DNA of 64,000 bases from Vreelandella sedimenti (GTDB lineage Bacteria > Pseudomonadota > Gammaproteobacteria > Pseudomonadales > Halomonadaceae): contig NZ_JACCGK010000006.1 in assembly GCF_013416325.1 (NCBI RefSeq), positions 1 to 64,000 on the forward strand, given 5' to 3'. A model generated the notes under the pieces. It was given only the letters and a program-made list of their open reading frames with translations. It was not told the origin of the DNA and did not search any database. A program made the position numbers and the translations under genes. Every line of letters starts with the position of its first letter. Position 1 is the first letter of the stretch. Positions 1 through 7,941 of this stretch are shown here, piece after piece.

Positions 1-435
1 CTGAGGTACTATGAGAAATCCAGGCTAGCAAGCTTAATACCAAATGATTCAAAACTAAATGCCCATGTCTATGTCAGCGCGCGTCAAGCAGGTTTTATAC
101 AGGAAGGGCAAGAGGTGTTAATTCGGCACGCTGCTTATCCTTATCAAAAATTTGGGGTAACAAGAGGAAGCGTTGCGTCAGTTGCAATGACACCCTATGC
201 AGCTCAAGAGCTTCCCGCCCATGTTGCTAGTACGTTGCAGCAAGAGATAGCTGATGTTTCCAGTTTGTTTTACCAAGTGGCAGTTAACTTGGATTCTCAG
301 TATGTATCTGTATATGGAAAACCTCGGCAATTGCAGGTCGGGATGTTGTTTGAAGCGGATATTCTTCAGGACAAGCGTCGGCTTTATGAGTGGGTATTAG
401 AGCCGATTTACTCGGTTCTTGGGAAAAGTGGTTAG
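1..435 (+). CDS. HlyD/CvaA-type membrane fusion protein, C-terminal part
   Basis: The reading frame is open from the first base of the window and ends at a TAG at 433-435, so this is the last 144 residues of a longer protein. The visible part has the end of a lipoyl/barrel-sandwich region (QEGQEV followed by IRHAAYPYQKFG) and the beta-barrel/C-terminal region typical of HlyD-family periplasmic adaptors of peptide exporters (CvaA-like, usually about 400 residues). Such adaptors join a C39-type ABC exporter in the inner membrane to TolC. The matching exporter with C39 domain lies downstream at 5578-7677. A 37-base gap separates it from the M16 peptidase gene, consistent with one transcript. The family call is good; the precise partner is inferred from context. 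Confidence 0.8.
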   Translation: MRYYEKSRLASLIPNDSKLNAHVYVSARQAGFIQEGQEVLIRHAAYPYQKFGVTRGSVASVAMTPYAAQELPAHVASTLQQEIADVSSLFYQVAVNLDSQYVSVYGKPRQLQVGMLFEADILQDKRRLYEWVLEPIYSVLGKSG

Positions 436-472
436 TGGTCAATTTTAATTAAATTAGAGACTAGTAATAAGT

Positions 473-3205
473 ATGCGGATAAAGACAGCATTTTGCTATG
501 CAATAATTAATAAGCTGGCGGTAGCATTAATGCTATGTATATTGGCGGGCAATGCCAATGGTCATGATGCAAAGCTCGTTGGCGTTGGAAATGATATTTC
601 CGCTTACCAGTTTGACAATGGATTGAAAATTCTGCTGGCTCCTAGTGCTAGTAATTCCATTTTTCTAAATGTTATTTACCAGGTTGGCTCTTTGGCCGAC
701 CCACAAGGGCAAAGCGGTACTGCGCACCTGCTGGAGCATCTAATGTTCAAGGGAACAGAGACGCACCCAGGAGAGCAGTGGGTTAATGCGCTTAGAGAAC
801 GTAGTTTAGCCTTTAATGCTACCACTAGTTTTGATCGTACGCGTTATACCACAGTACTCGAATCTAACCCCAACCAGTTGGATGCGCTGTTGGCCTTGGA
901 GGCTGAGCGCATGACAAGTCTGTCTTTTAACCAGACCGCCTTGGCCTCAGAAATAGAGGTTGTATCGAGAGAACGAGAAGCCTCGCAAGAGGAGCCTTTT
1001 AACATACTAATCGATCAGATGTTTGCGGCAGCGACTCCAGGAGCTGGGTTCGGGAGGCAAGTATTGGGGCAGCCAGATGAACTAGAACGTATGACTGAAG
1101 AGAGTATCAGGCAGTTTCATGACCGTTACTATCGCCCTGATCGCGCATTTATTGTTATTACCGGTGGTTTTGAAGAAGAAACGGCTTTAAATGCGTTGGA
1201 GAACCATTTTGCCAAACTTGAACCTCCCTCGCTGCTGGATCGTGTTCCATTGGATTTGCCCAACATTGAGGGGCCAGTAACAGTTGAAGCGTATCAGGGA
1301 AGCGTCGCAAGTATTGTGCTGGGATACCCCCTGCCACCTGCTCAAGACGAAAGGCATTGGTCACTCTCCGTATTGGCGGATATATATGCTGGTGAGCCTC
1401 ACGGCTCTCTTTACCAAGCGCTAGTGATGCCTGGTGATGCGCAGGGTGTGTTCGCAACGTACCTGCCTTTTGCCCAAGGCGGTTATTTTTTATTTGGAGC
1501 AACAGCGCCTCCAGAGCAGTCGCTGGAAGCGCTAGCTGAACAGTTACAAAACGCCGTGGTCACTTCCGGCCATGAGGCGATCAACGAAGAAAGCTTAAAG
1601 CGAGCATTGCGTGTAGAAAAGCAAACATTGGAGCACTTAACCAGTAGCCCCGAGATGCTCGCTGAGTATCTATCCGAGGCCGTTGTGCTGGGCGATTGGC
1701 AGCAATTGCTTTTGGGTTGGGATAGTTTGCCCGAGCGAACAGTAGAAGAGGTGCAGCGCCAAGCAGAGAATTTCTTAGTTGCTGAGCGCCAAATAGAGGG
1801 GCTGTTGCGTCCTGGCAATAAAAGAACAAATGATGTTGCTAATATTGCTAATGCAGTAATTTCCCAGCAGGAACAGGTTCATGAGCCCATTGAGCTGCCT
1901 CAACCACCCGAGATTGGCTTGGAAGGTGCGAGCCAGACAATACGTGATATAGAGCAGAGTATTGAGCGTCGCTTGATGTCTAATGGTATGCAAGTAGCGC
2001 TGCTGCCACGAAATGAGAGCGATCGCATTCAGGGAGTGATGACGCTGCACTTTGGTAACACCGCTAGTTTAAGAGGACAGCATGCCGTTACAGATATTCT
2101 AGGCACGCAGTTAATACGTGGCACGCAGTCTGCGAGCTACCAAGAAGTGGTTGACCAGATCAATCAACTGGGGGCAAGTGTATCAATCATACCCAATGGC
2201 GGCGTGCTAAAGATCCGTTTTGAAAGCCCCACGGAAAGCATAGAGACATTTCTGGGGCTATTGGCTGACATCTTGAAAACCCCTGCGCTGAGCCAGCATG
2301 AGTTCGATCTTGTCAAACGACAGCTACTTAACGCTGCGCAAACAATTGACCAGCGACCAGTGCAAGTAGCCCGCCGTGCGCTTAGGCACTATACCGACTC
2401 ACCGCTCGAGCACGATGATATCCGTCGCCGACTGATGCACGAAGCCATGCAGGCGGCGATAGAAGCCACCACATTGAGTGATATTCGTGAGTTCCATGAA
2501 ACTTTTTACGGTGCAGATCATGGCAAACTTGCCATCGTGGGGGACGTTGACTCAAATGCAATATTGACTCACTTAGAAACGCTGTTTGGCGATTGGAATA
2601 GTCAAGTCGCGCATGAGCGCCCGGTACGCCTTTATACCGACATGGAGCCTACGAGCCTGAATGTAGAGGCTGGCGGCACCGCTACGGGACATTACTTGAG
2701 GCGCTTTTATTTCCCCCTGACGATGGATTCTGAAGATGCTGTGCCCCTATTGGTGGCAACCCACATTTTAGGGGGCGACCCACTGAATTCCCGGTTGGGG
2801 CGTCGGATAAGAGAGCAGGAGGGGATGACTTACAACACCAGAGCGTCAGCACATATCGTGTCGCATGGGGATGCGAGCCGGATAACGATTCAGAGCCACT
2901 ATCCAAAATCTGAAAAAGAACCATTTTTGGAAATAGTCAGAGATGAAGTAGACCGCTTTATAAAAGATGGGGTAACGCAACAGGAAGTGGAGTGGAGCAA
3001 AGCGACTCTTTTGCAGGGTGTTGGTGCAGCGCTGGATGATGATAATACGTTGGTTAACCTGCTACATCGGCAGCTTGAAAGAGGAATAACAATTGATCAA
3101 ATGATCGAACATAGGAGGGACTTGTCAAAAGTGACAGATAAGCAAGTAAGCGAGGTGGTTGAACATTACTTTAGTGTGTTGTTTTCTGAGGTTATTGCCG
3201 ATTAG
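473..3205 (+). CDS. Secreted M16-family zinc metallopeptidase
   Basis: This 910-residue protein has the two-lobed architecture of M16 (pitrilysin/PqqL/processing-peptidase) enzymes. An N-terminal signal peptide ends near residue 30 (LAVALMLCILAGNANG), so it should act in the periplasm. The inverted zinc motif HxxEH is intact at H85-E88-H89 (GTAHLLEHLMFKG), and a glutamate-rich stretch near residues 160-170 supplies the third ligand. The second half (from about residue 480) is a non-catalytic M16C-like lobe with the usual SRLGRRIREQEGMTY region. It lies between a peptide-export adaptor and a double-glycine peptide gene. It may therefore process, degrade or detoxify the peptide, but housekeeping proteolysis cannot be excluded. 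Enzyme class is certain, role is inference. Confidence 0.88.
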   Translation: MRIKTAFCYAIINKLAVALMLCILAGNANGHDAKLVGVGNDISAYQFDNGLKILLAPSASNSIFLNVIYQVGSLADPQGQSGTAHLLEHLMFKGTETHPGEQWVNALRERSLAFNATTSFDRTRYTTVLESNPNQLDALLALEAERMTSLSFNQTALASEIEVVSREREASQEEPFNILIDQMFAAATPGAGFGRQVLGQPDELERMTEESIRQFHDRYYRPDRAFIVITGGFEEETALNALENHFAKLEPPSLLDRVPLDLPNIEGPVTVEAYQGSVASIVLGYPLPPAQDERHWSLSVLADIYAGEPHGSLYQALVMPGDAQGVFATYLPFAQGGYFLFGATAPPEQSLEALAEQLQNAVVTSGHEAINEESLKRALRVEKQTLEHLTSSPEMLAEYLSEAVVLGDWQQLLLGWDSLPERTVEEVQRQAENFLVAERQIEGLLRPGNKRTNDVANIANAVISQQEQVHEPIELPQPPEIGLEGASQTIRDIEQSIERRLMSNGMQVALLPRNESDRIQGVMTLHFGNTASLRGQHAVTDILGTQLIRGTQSASYQEVVDQINQLGASVSIIPNGGVLKIRFESPTESIETFLGLLADILKTPALSQHEFDLVKRQLLNAAQTIDQRPVQVARRALRHYTDSPLEHDDIRRRLMHEAMQAAIEATTLSDIREFHETFYGADHGKLAIVGDVDSNAILTHLETLFGDWNSQVAHERPVRLYTDMEPTSLNVEAGGTATGHYLRRFYFPLTMDSEDAVPLLVATHILGGDPLNSRLGRRIREQEGMTYNTRASAHIVSHGDASRITIQSHYPKSEKEPFLEIVRDEVDRFIKDGVTQQEVEWSKATLLQGVGAALDDDNTLVNLLHRQLERGITIDQMIEHRRDLSKVTDKQVSEVVEHYFSVLFSEVIAD

Positions 3206-3257
3206 ATAAAATTCAAAAAATAGTATTTGTATTTCCTGTATTTAATATATTTTAAAC

Positions 3258-3710
3258 ATGACCAAGGTTGGGCCAGTTATGAGACTTTATAGTAGTGTTT
3301 TTTTCAATGTAAATTGTTTTATATGCGGAGTTTCTGTGTTGTTTGTTTTTTTAAACAAAGGTCTTAATTTTTCTGAGATTGCTTTTGTTGTTGTTGACTT
3401 GATAATGTCAATTTCTTTGTCTTTTGTTTCTTTAAGTCTTGTGGCTATTTTTTTTTATTGTGCTGGTTGCATTGGAGAACCAAATTATATGAGGAAAGTG
3501 AAAACTTCAAAAAGTATGAGTTTTCAGTCAGTTGGTTTTGGCTTAATGCTTATGATTATTGGGGTCGGAATAATTCTAATTATTCCAAACACATTTGGTG
3601 AAACATACACCTCTATCACGCAAGGAGTTTTATTTATATCTTTTGGGTTGCTTACACTTAGCGTAAGTATTTTTAGTTTTACTAAAGGGCAAAGAGATGA
3701 GAGAACTTAA
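3258..3710 (+). CDS. Small four-helix membrane protein, candidate immunity protein
   Basis: I do not recognise this 150-residue protein. It has four hydrophobic stretches (about residues 9-32, 40-68, 90-112 and 118-140) with short loops, and no signal for secretion beyond them. It is strongly AT-rich with many TTT/TTA codons, unlike the flanking housekeeping genes. Its stop overlaps the start of the double-glycine peptide gene by 14 bases, a translational-coupling arrangement. Small multi-spanning membrane proteins paired this way with class II bacteriocins and microcins are commonly immunity proteins; that role is inferred from position only. The start is uncertain: ATG 3258 and ATG 3279 both lack a strong Shine-Dalgarno. 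Confidence 0.6.
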   Translation: MTKVGPVMRLYSSVFFNVNCFICGVSVLFVFLNKGLNFSEIAFVVVDLIMSISLSFVSLSLVAIFFYCAGCIGEPNYMRKVKTSKSMSFQSVGFGLMLMIIGVGIILIIPNTFGETYTSITQGVLFISFGLLTLSVSIFSFTKGQRDERT

Positions 3711-4014
3711 TCTTTATGAAATGGAGCTTGTTGGTGGTGGAGCTGATAGTGCTTCAGAAGCAGCAGCTACTGGTGTCGGTGGTTTAGCGGGTGGGAAGAT
3801 TGGTGGGGCTATAGGAGGGGCGGCTGGATCAAGAGCAGGAGGTGTGGCTGGTAGTCGTTTCGGGCCTCCTGGTGTTATTGCAGGAACCGTGATAGGTCAA
3901 AGAGTAGGCGAATTCATGGGCACTGGCATCGGTGCAGGTCTCGGGGGATATGCTATGTCAAAAGCTTTTGACTCTGATGGAACCGATTATTGTGGAGACG
4001 GCACTGACTATTAA
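3697..4014 (+). CDS. Double-glycine-leader, glycine-zipper microcin-like precursor peptide
   Basis: The product is 105 residues. The N-terminus MRELNLYEMELVGGG matches the double-glycine leader consensus LSxxELxxIxGG position by position (L4, N5, E8, M9, V12, G14-G15), so cleavage after G15 would leave a 90-residue peptide. The mature part is a glycine zipper with repeated GxxxG (GGLAGG, GGAIGGAAG, GGVAG, GAGLGG), as in microcin V and related pore-forming bacteriocins. It ends in a polar tail with a duplicated DGTDY motif around a single cysteine. Neighbours are an overlapping membrane protein upstream and a JmjC oxygenase plus C39 exporter downstream. Precursor status is well supported. Antibacterial activity is inference; a structural glycine-zipper protein is the alternative, but the perfect leader and exporter argue against it. 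Confidence 0.8.
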   Translation: MRELNLYEMELVGGGADSASEAAATGVGGLAGGKIGGAIGGAAGSRAGGVAGSRFGPPGVIAGTVIGQRVGEFMGTGIGAGLGGYAMSKAFDSDGTDYCGDGTDY

Positions 4015-4070
4015 AATATTGGTATTTTATAGATATTAAGTGTTTTTTTATTCATTACTTATAATGTTTC

Positions 4071-4114
4071 CATGGCGATAGATGTTTTATCGCCATGAGT
4101 TGGGTGGGTTTTTT
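4071..4114 (+). terminator. Hairpin terminator after the peptide gene
   Basis: A perfect 10-bp inverted repeat (CATGGCGATA at 4071-4080, TATCGCCATG at 4088-4097, 7-base loop) is followed after 11 bases by six T (4109-4114). The T tract is displaced from the stem, so termination may be partial. It sits between the peptide gene and the JmjC/exporter genes. Confidence 0.6.
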
Positions 4115-4362
4115 AGATTAGATAAAGTAATGAAAATAACTTTAGAATTTTTATGCTGAGCTTGTTTTGGTTTTATAATTATACGCTGATTATAGTTGAG
4201 TCTTCTATAATTTCGCATGATTTTATAAGCGTTTTTAGAGGGGTGGAGGTGATGGCGAGACATTTTTTAGGACTGATTTTTCTCCTTGGTATGCCTGCAA
4301 GAAATGCGTTAGGTGTGTTTTAAATTATAATATTTTACTCAACAGAAAGTGAGGAATGTTGA
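4115..4362. other. AT-rich intergenic region upstream of the JmjC gene
   Basis: No convincing gene is present in this stretch between the hairpin and the JmjC start. It is very AT-rich and probably carries a promoter for the JmjC-exporter pair, since the preceding hairpin would reduce read-through. It contains GAGG eight bases before ATG 4363, the ribosome binding site for the JmjC gene. A 23-codon frame (4252-4323) is present but not annotated as a gene. Confidence 0.4.
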
Positions 4363-5511
4363 ATGAAAATTGACTTCTGTTTTAACAAGGAGGATTTTTT
4401 TAATGAATATTTGTATAAAAATCCATGCTTATTTAAAAGAGCAATAAACGATATTGATCTCACTTGGAGTGATGTCAACGAAATATATGAGAGAGCGGAT
4501 GCATCAGATAGAACGTTTAAATTAATGAATGGGTATGAGGTTCCAAAAAAGGAATATTTAGAATCATATATGAATGTAGGTAGATTGGAAACTCGTTATA
4601 TAAAGCCTGTGATCTACGATTACATGAGAAAAGGTGCTACTCTCGTTTATAATAGGATTCAAAACGAACCTAAGATAGGTGAATTGGTGTATCAGATTGC
4701 AAATTATGCAGGTGCACAGACGATTACTAGTGGTTACGCTGCTTTTAGCTCAAAGTCATCCTATAAAAGTCATTGGGACACAAGGGATGTTTTTGCAGTA
4801 CAGCTTCTTGGTAGAAAGCGCTGGATACTAAAGGCTCCTAGTTTCGATCTTCCTTTGTATATGCACCAAGCAAAAGATATGCCTTACATCGATGAGCCCG
4901 AAGAAGTCTATATGGATATAGTCATTGAACCAGGTGATATATTATATATACCAAGGGGATGGTGGCATAATCCCATCCCTGTAGGAGAGGAAACTTTTCA
5001 TCTAGCTGTGGGTACATTTGCGCCAACTGGGTTTGATTTTTTAAAGTGGTTAATGAATTGCATGCCAGAAATAGAAGCCTGTCGCAAAAATTTTCATAAT
5101 TACGAGAATGATAAAGAAAATCTAATTGCTATTAAAAATTCAATTAGTGATTTCCTAGATGATAAGAGTATTTATGAAAGCTTTATGTGTGACTATTTAG
5201 GCCAACAAAGAGTTGATTCTAAACTTTCGCTGGATGTGTTCGGAAATAATGAAGTCGGAGTTCTAAGTGAATCACAAAAAATAAAAGTTAACGCAAATAC
5301 ATTGCCCTTTTTCTCTGAAGGCTTTGTAGTGATTAATGGAAATAAAGTTAATATTGATAGTGTAAGTGGTAATCTTATTAAAAGCGTTTTTGATAAAGGT
5401 TTGTGCACAGTTGGTGACGTTGTGGAAAAATTTGACGGAAACTCTAAAAGTAAGATAAATACTTTGCTCTTTGAGCTTGGTATAAATGACGTTATCGAAC
5501 TTGTTGATTGA
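4363..5511 (+). CDS. JmjC/cupin-type Fe(II)/2-oxoglutarate oxygenase
   Basis: This 382-residue protein contains a JmjC (cupin_4) core. The iron triad is visible as H137-x-D139 (SHWDTRDVFAVQLLGRKRW) and H202 (IPRGWWHNPIPV). RKRW around residues 151-154 and the preceding Gly/Tyr-rich strand are typical of the ribosomal-oxygenase branch (YcfD/RoxA-like). Residues from about 310 to the end form a small winged-helix-like domain (NGNKVNIDSVSG, GLCTVGDVVEKFDG), which in this family assists dimerisation or substrate binding. Related enzymes hydroxylate protein side chains. The gene is AT-rich and sits between a double-glycine peptide and its exporter, so I infer a peptide-tailoring role. The alternative is hydroxylation of a cellular protein unrelated to the peptide. 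Confidence 0.82.
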   Translation: MKIDFCFNKEDFFNEYLYKNPCLFKRAINDIDLTWSDVNEIYERADASDRTFKLMNGYEVPKKEYLESYMNVGRLETRYIKPVIYDYMRKGATLVYNRIQNEPKIGELVYQIANYAGAQTITSGYAAFSSKSSYKSHWDTRDVFAVQLLGRKRWILKAPSFDLPLYMHQAKDMPYIDEPEEVYMDIVIEPGDILYIPRGWWHNPIPVGEETFHLAVGTFAPTGFDFLKWLMNCMPEIEACRKNFHNYENDKENLIAIKNSISDFLDDKSIYESFMCDYLGQQRVDSKLSLDVFGNNEVGVLSESQKIKVNANTLPFFSEGFVVINGNKVNIDSVSGNLIKSVFDKGLCTVGDVVEKFDGNSKSKINTLLFELGINDVIELVD

Positions 5512-5524
5512 TGTTTTAAAGTAG

Positions 5525-5549
5525 AGGCTGGTTTTTTAGCTAGCCTTTT
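5525..5549 (+). terminator. Weak hairpin between JmjC and exporter genes
   Basis: AGGCT at 5525-5529 can pair with AGCCT at 5542-5546, followed by TTTT. The stem is only five to six pairs, so this is at most an attenuating structure within the JmjC-exporter operon. Confidence 0.3.
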
Positions 5550-5577
5550 AATATGAATTATCTATTATTTGTTTTGA

Positions 5578-7677
5578 ATGAAATTAATACTCCAGTCTGA
5601 GAGCCAAGAGTGTAGTTTGGCTTGTCTTGCAATGATTTCTAGCTATCATGGCTTGCACCATGATCTTATAAGCCTGAGGAGAAGGTTCTCCATCTCTCTT
5701 AAAGGCGCAAATCTTTCGCAATTAATTAAGTATTCACATGATTTGAATTTCTCTTCCCGTTCTTTGAGACTGGATCTTGGCGAAATTAAAAATTTAAGAT
5801 GTCCTTGTATTTTACATTGGGACATGAATCACTTTGTAGTTCTCAAGAAAGTCGTTAACAATGTGCTGCATTTACTGGATCCTGCTGTGGGGGCTCGTAA
5901 GGTTACCGTCGATGATGCATCCCCACACTTTACAGGTGTAGCTTTAGAGTTAGTCCCAAACGCTGGCTTTGTTCCAGCAAAGTTAAAGCCTAAAATTCGG
6001 CTACGAGATTTAGTTGGTAGAGCTGTAGGTTTCAAACGAGCACTAATCAATATTTTTGCTATTGCAGTTACGATTGAAATAGTTTCTTTATTAAGTCCTC
6101 AAGTTACTCAGTGGGTAGTGGATGGGGCTTTAGTGTCAGCTGACTATGATCTACTGTTGTTGGCTGTTTTAGGTGGCGGGCTGCTTTTAATAATTGATTT
6201 TTTTCTTAAAATGGCTCGTGGATGGATGGGCCTACGCTTAAATCAGCAGCTGTCTTTACAATGGTCTTCTAACTTGATGCGGCATCTAGTAACTTTACCT
6301 TGGCCTTTCTTTGAACGGCGGCATTTGGGGGATATTACATCAAGATTTCAGTCTCTTTCAGCTATTCGTCAAGTTTTTGCGAATGGTGCTATCATGATCG
6401 TTTTAGATGGGTTAGTGGCAATGATTACTTTTGGTATGATGTTGTTATATAGCCATTTTTTAACGATGATTGTGGTGGTGGCGCTTGCTTTATACATGGT
6501 TTTGAGAGTCGCATTTTATCAACCATTGCGTAATGCTTCAGAGGAAAGAATTATCTTATCGTCAAGAGAGAATGCCTATTTTCTTGAAACTTTAAGAGCA
6601 ATAGTTCCTTTGAAATTATTTAATCACTCATCTATACGATTGTCCAATTGGCAAAATATGATGGCTGATGTACAGAATAGAGATGTTACTACTCAAAAAA
6701 TTCTTTTGGCATTTGCAAGTCTAAATACATTGATATTTGGTTTGGAAAGTATGTTTTTACTTTACTGGGGTGGCGTTTCAGTATTGGAGGGATCGCTTTC
6801 GCTCGGTATGCTACTAGCTTTCATTGCCTATAAGAGTCAATTCACCACGCGTGCCAGTCAGTTGATTGATATGGGATTGGAAATAAAGATGCTTTCTTTA
6901 CATGCGGAGCGTTTGGCCGATATAGCACTTGAAGCGCCTGAAGAAGAGCCTGTAGCCGAAACTGACTTGTATCGTTTAGAGCCTAAGATAGAGTTTCGAG
7001 AAGTATCCTACCGTTACGCTGAGGGCGAACCATGGGTTTTGAAAAATATTTCTTTTATTATTGATGCGGGCGATTCTGTTGCGATTGTCGGACGTTCTGG
7101 CTCGGGAAAAAGTACACTATTTAAACTTGTATTAGGCCTTTTGAAGCCTACTGAGGGAGAAATTCTTGTAGGGGGCATCTCCACACGTCAGTTAGGAGCC
7201 AAGGCTGTACGTGAACTAATCGGGGCCGTCATGCAAGAAGACCAGCTAATGGCTGGATCATTAGCTGAAAATATTGCTTGTTTCGATCCTGAAGAAAATC
7301 AAGAGCATATAGAAAAAGCTGCTAATATAGCGCATATTCATAAAACTATTATTAATATGCCAATGGGTTATCAAACCCTTGTTGCCGAAATGGGCGGTGG
7401 TTTGTCAGGAGGTCAAAAGCAGAGGATCCTTCTAGCCAGAGCGCTTTACAAAAATCCCAGTATTCTAGCTTTGGATGAAGCAACTAGTCATCTCGACCTT
7501 CATAGCGAACAGCACGTCGTCCAAGCGCTGAACATTGCTAAAATGACAAGAATAACCATCGCGCACCGGCGCGAAACCGTGGCGTTTGCAAAGAGGATAA
7601 TTGCAATGCATAAAGGAGCAATCGTAGAAGATATCCGTATTGAAGATGAACAGGGTTTGCTAAAAGAGTCTCATTAA
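5578..7677 (+). CDS. Peptidase-containing (C39) ABC peptide exporter, CvaB-like
   Basis: The 699-residue length is standard for peptidase-containing ABC transporters. The N-terminal C39 peptidase is intact: Q6, catalytic C12 (SQECSLACL), H85 (DMNHFVVL) and D101 (LLDPA). It should remove double-glycine leaders during export. The transmembrane domain spans about residues 150-440. The ATPase follows with Walker A G505-T513 (GRSGSGKST), signature LSGGQ at 609-613, and Walker B with D633-E634 (LALDEA). It forms a dimer in the inner membrane and needs an adaptor, provided by the HlyD-type gene at the start of the window, plus TolC. The obvious cargo is the peptide at 3697-4014. The ATG at 5578 lacks a clear ribosome binding site. 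Confidence 0.92.
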   Translation: MKLILQSESQECSLACLAMISSYHGLHHDLISLRRRFSISLKGANLSQLIKYSHDLNFSSRSLRLDLGEIKNLRCPCILHWDMNHFVVLKKVVNNVLHLLDPAVGARKVTVDDASPHFTGVALELVPNAGFVPAKLKPKIRLRDLVGRAVGFKRALINIFAIAVTIEIVSLLSPQVTQWVVDGALVSADYDLLLLAVLGGGLLLIIDFFLKMARGWMGLRLNQQLSLQWSSNLMRHLVTLPWPFFERRHLGDITSRFQSLSAIRQVFANGAIMIVLDGLVAMITFGMMLLYSHFLTMIVVVALALYMVLRVAFYQPLRNASEERIILSSRENAYFLETLRAIVPLKLFNHSSIRLSNWQNMMADVQNRDVTTQKILLAFASLNTLIFGLESMFLLYWGGVSVLEGSLSLGMLLAFIAYKSQFTTRASQLIDMGLEIKMLSLHAERLADIALEAPEEEPVAETDLYRLEPKIEFREVSYRYAEGEPWVLKNISFIIDAGDSVAIVGRSGSGKSTLFKLVLGLLKPTEGEILVGGISTRQLGAKAVRELIGAVMQEDQLMAGSLAENIACFDPEENQEHIEKAANIAHIHKTIINMPMGYQTLVAEMGGGLSGGQKQRILLARALYKNPSILALDEATSHLDLHSEQHVVQALNIAKMTRITIAHRRETVAFAKRIIAMHKGAIVEDIRIEDEQGLLKESH

Positions 7678-7941
7678 AAATAGATGATTGGTTGAGATTG
7701 GTTTATTGAAGTTCCGATAGTCCAGGTTGCGTAGTTCACTTAATCCACTTGTATTGAGATGGTAACTCTTCTATATCGTGCTTATGAATTTATTTTTTAA
7801 CTTTTGTAAATAGTTTAATCGCGTGTTGTATTTTAGAGATTACATATGAGCTAGGTTCTCAGTATAACTGTTGACCGGCTAGTTTATCTTTGGTAGGACA
7901 GAATGCTTCAAAACCTAGCAACGTTTAACCGAGGGAATTTT
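7678..7941. other. Intergenic region without recognisable gene
   Basis: I see no coding frame with a convincing start, no strong terminator and no repeat here. It separates the exporter gene from the frameshifted small gene and probably carries the promoter of the latter. Confidence 0.4.

Noticed and set aside
1158-2050. Several minus-strand frames inside the M16 gene
   Set aside because: They lie opposite a clearly conserved peptidase and show low-complexity or unrelated composition, so they are antisense shadows.
4252-4323. A 23-codon frame starting MARHFLGLIFLLG in the gap before the JmjC gene
   Set aside because: GGAGG is only two bases from the ATG; AGAGGGG lies further away, but the peptide has no recognisable features and such short hydrophobic frames are frequent in AT-rich sequence. 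Ribosome profiling would decide.
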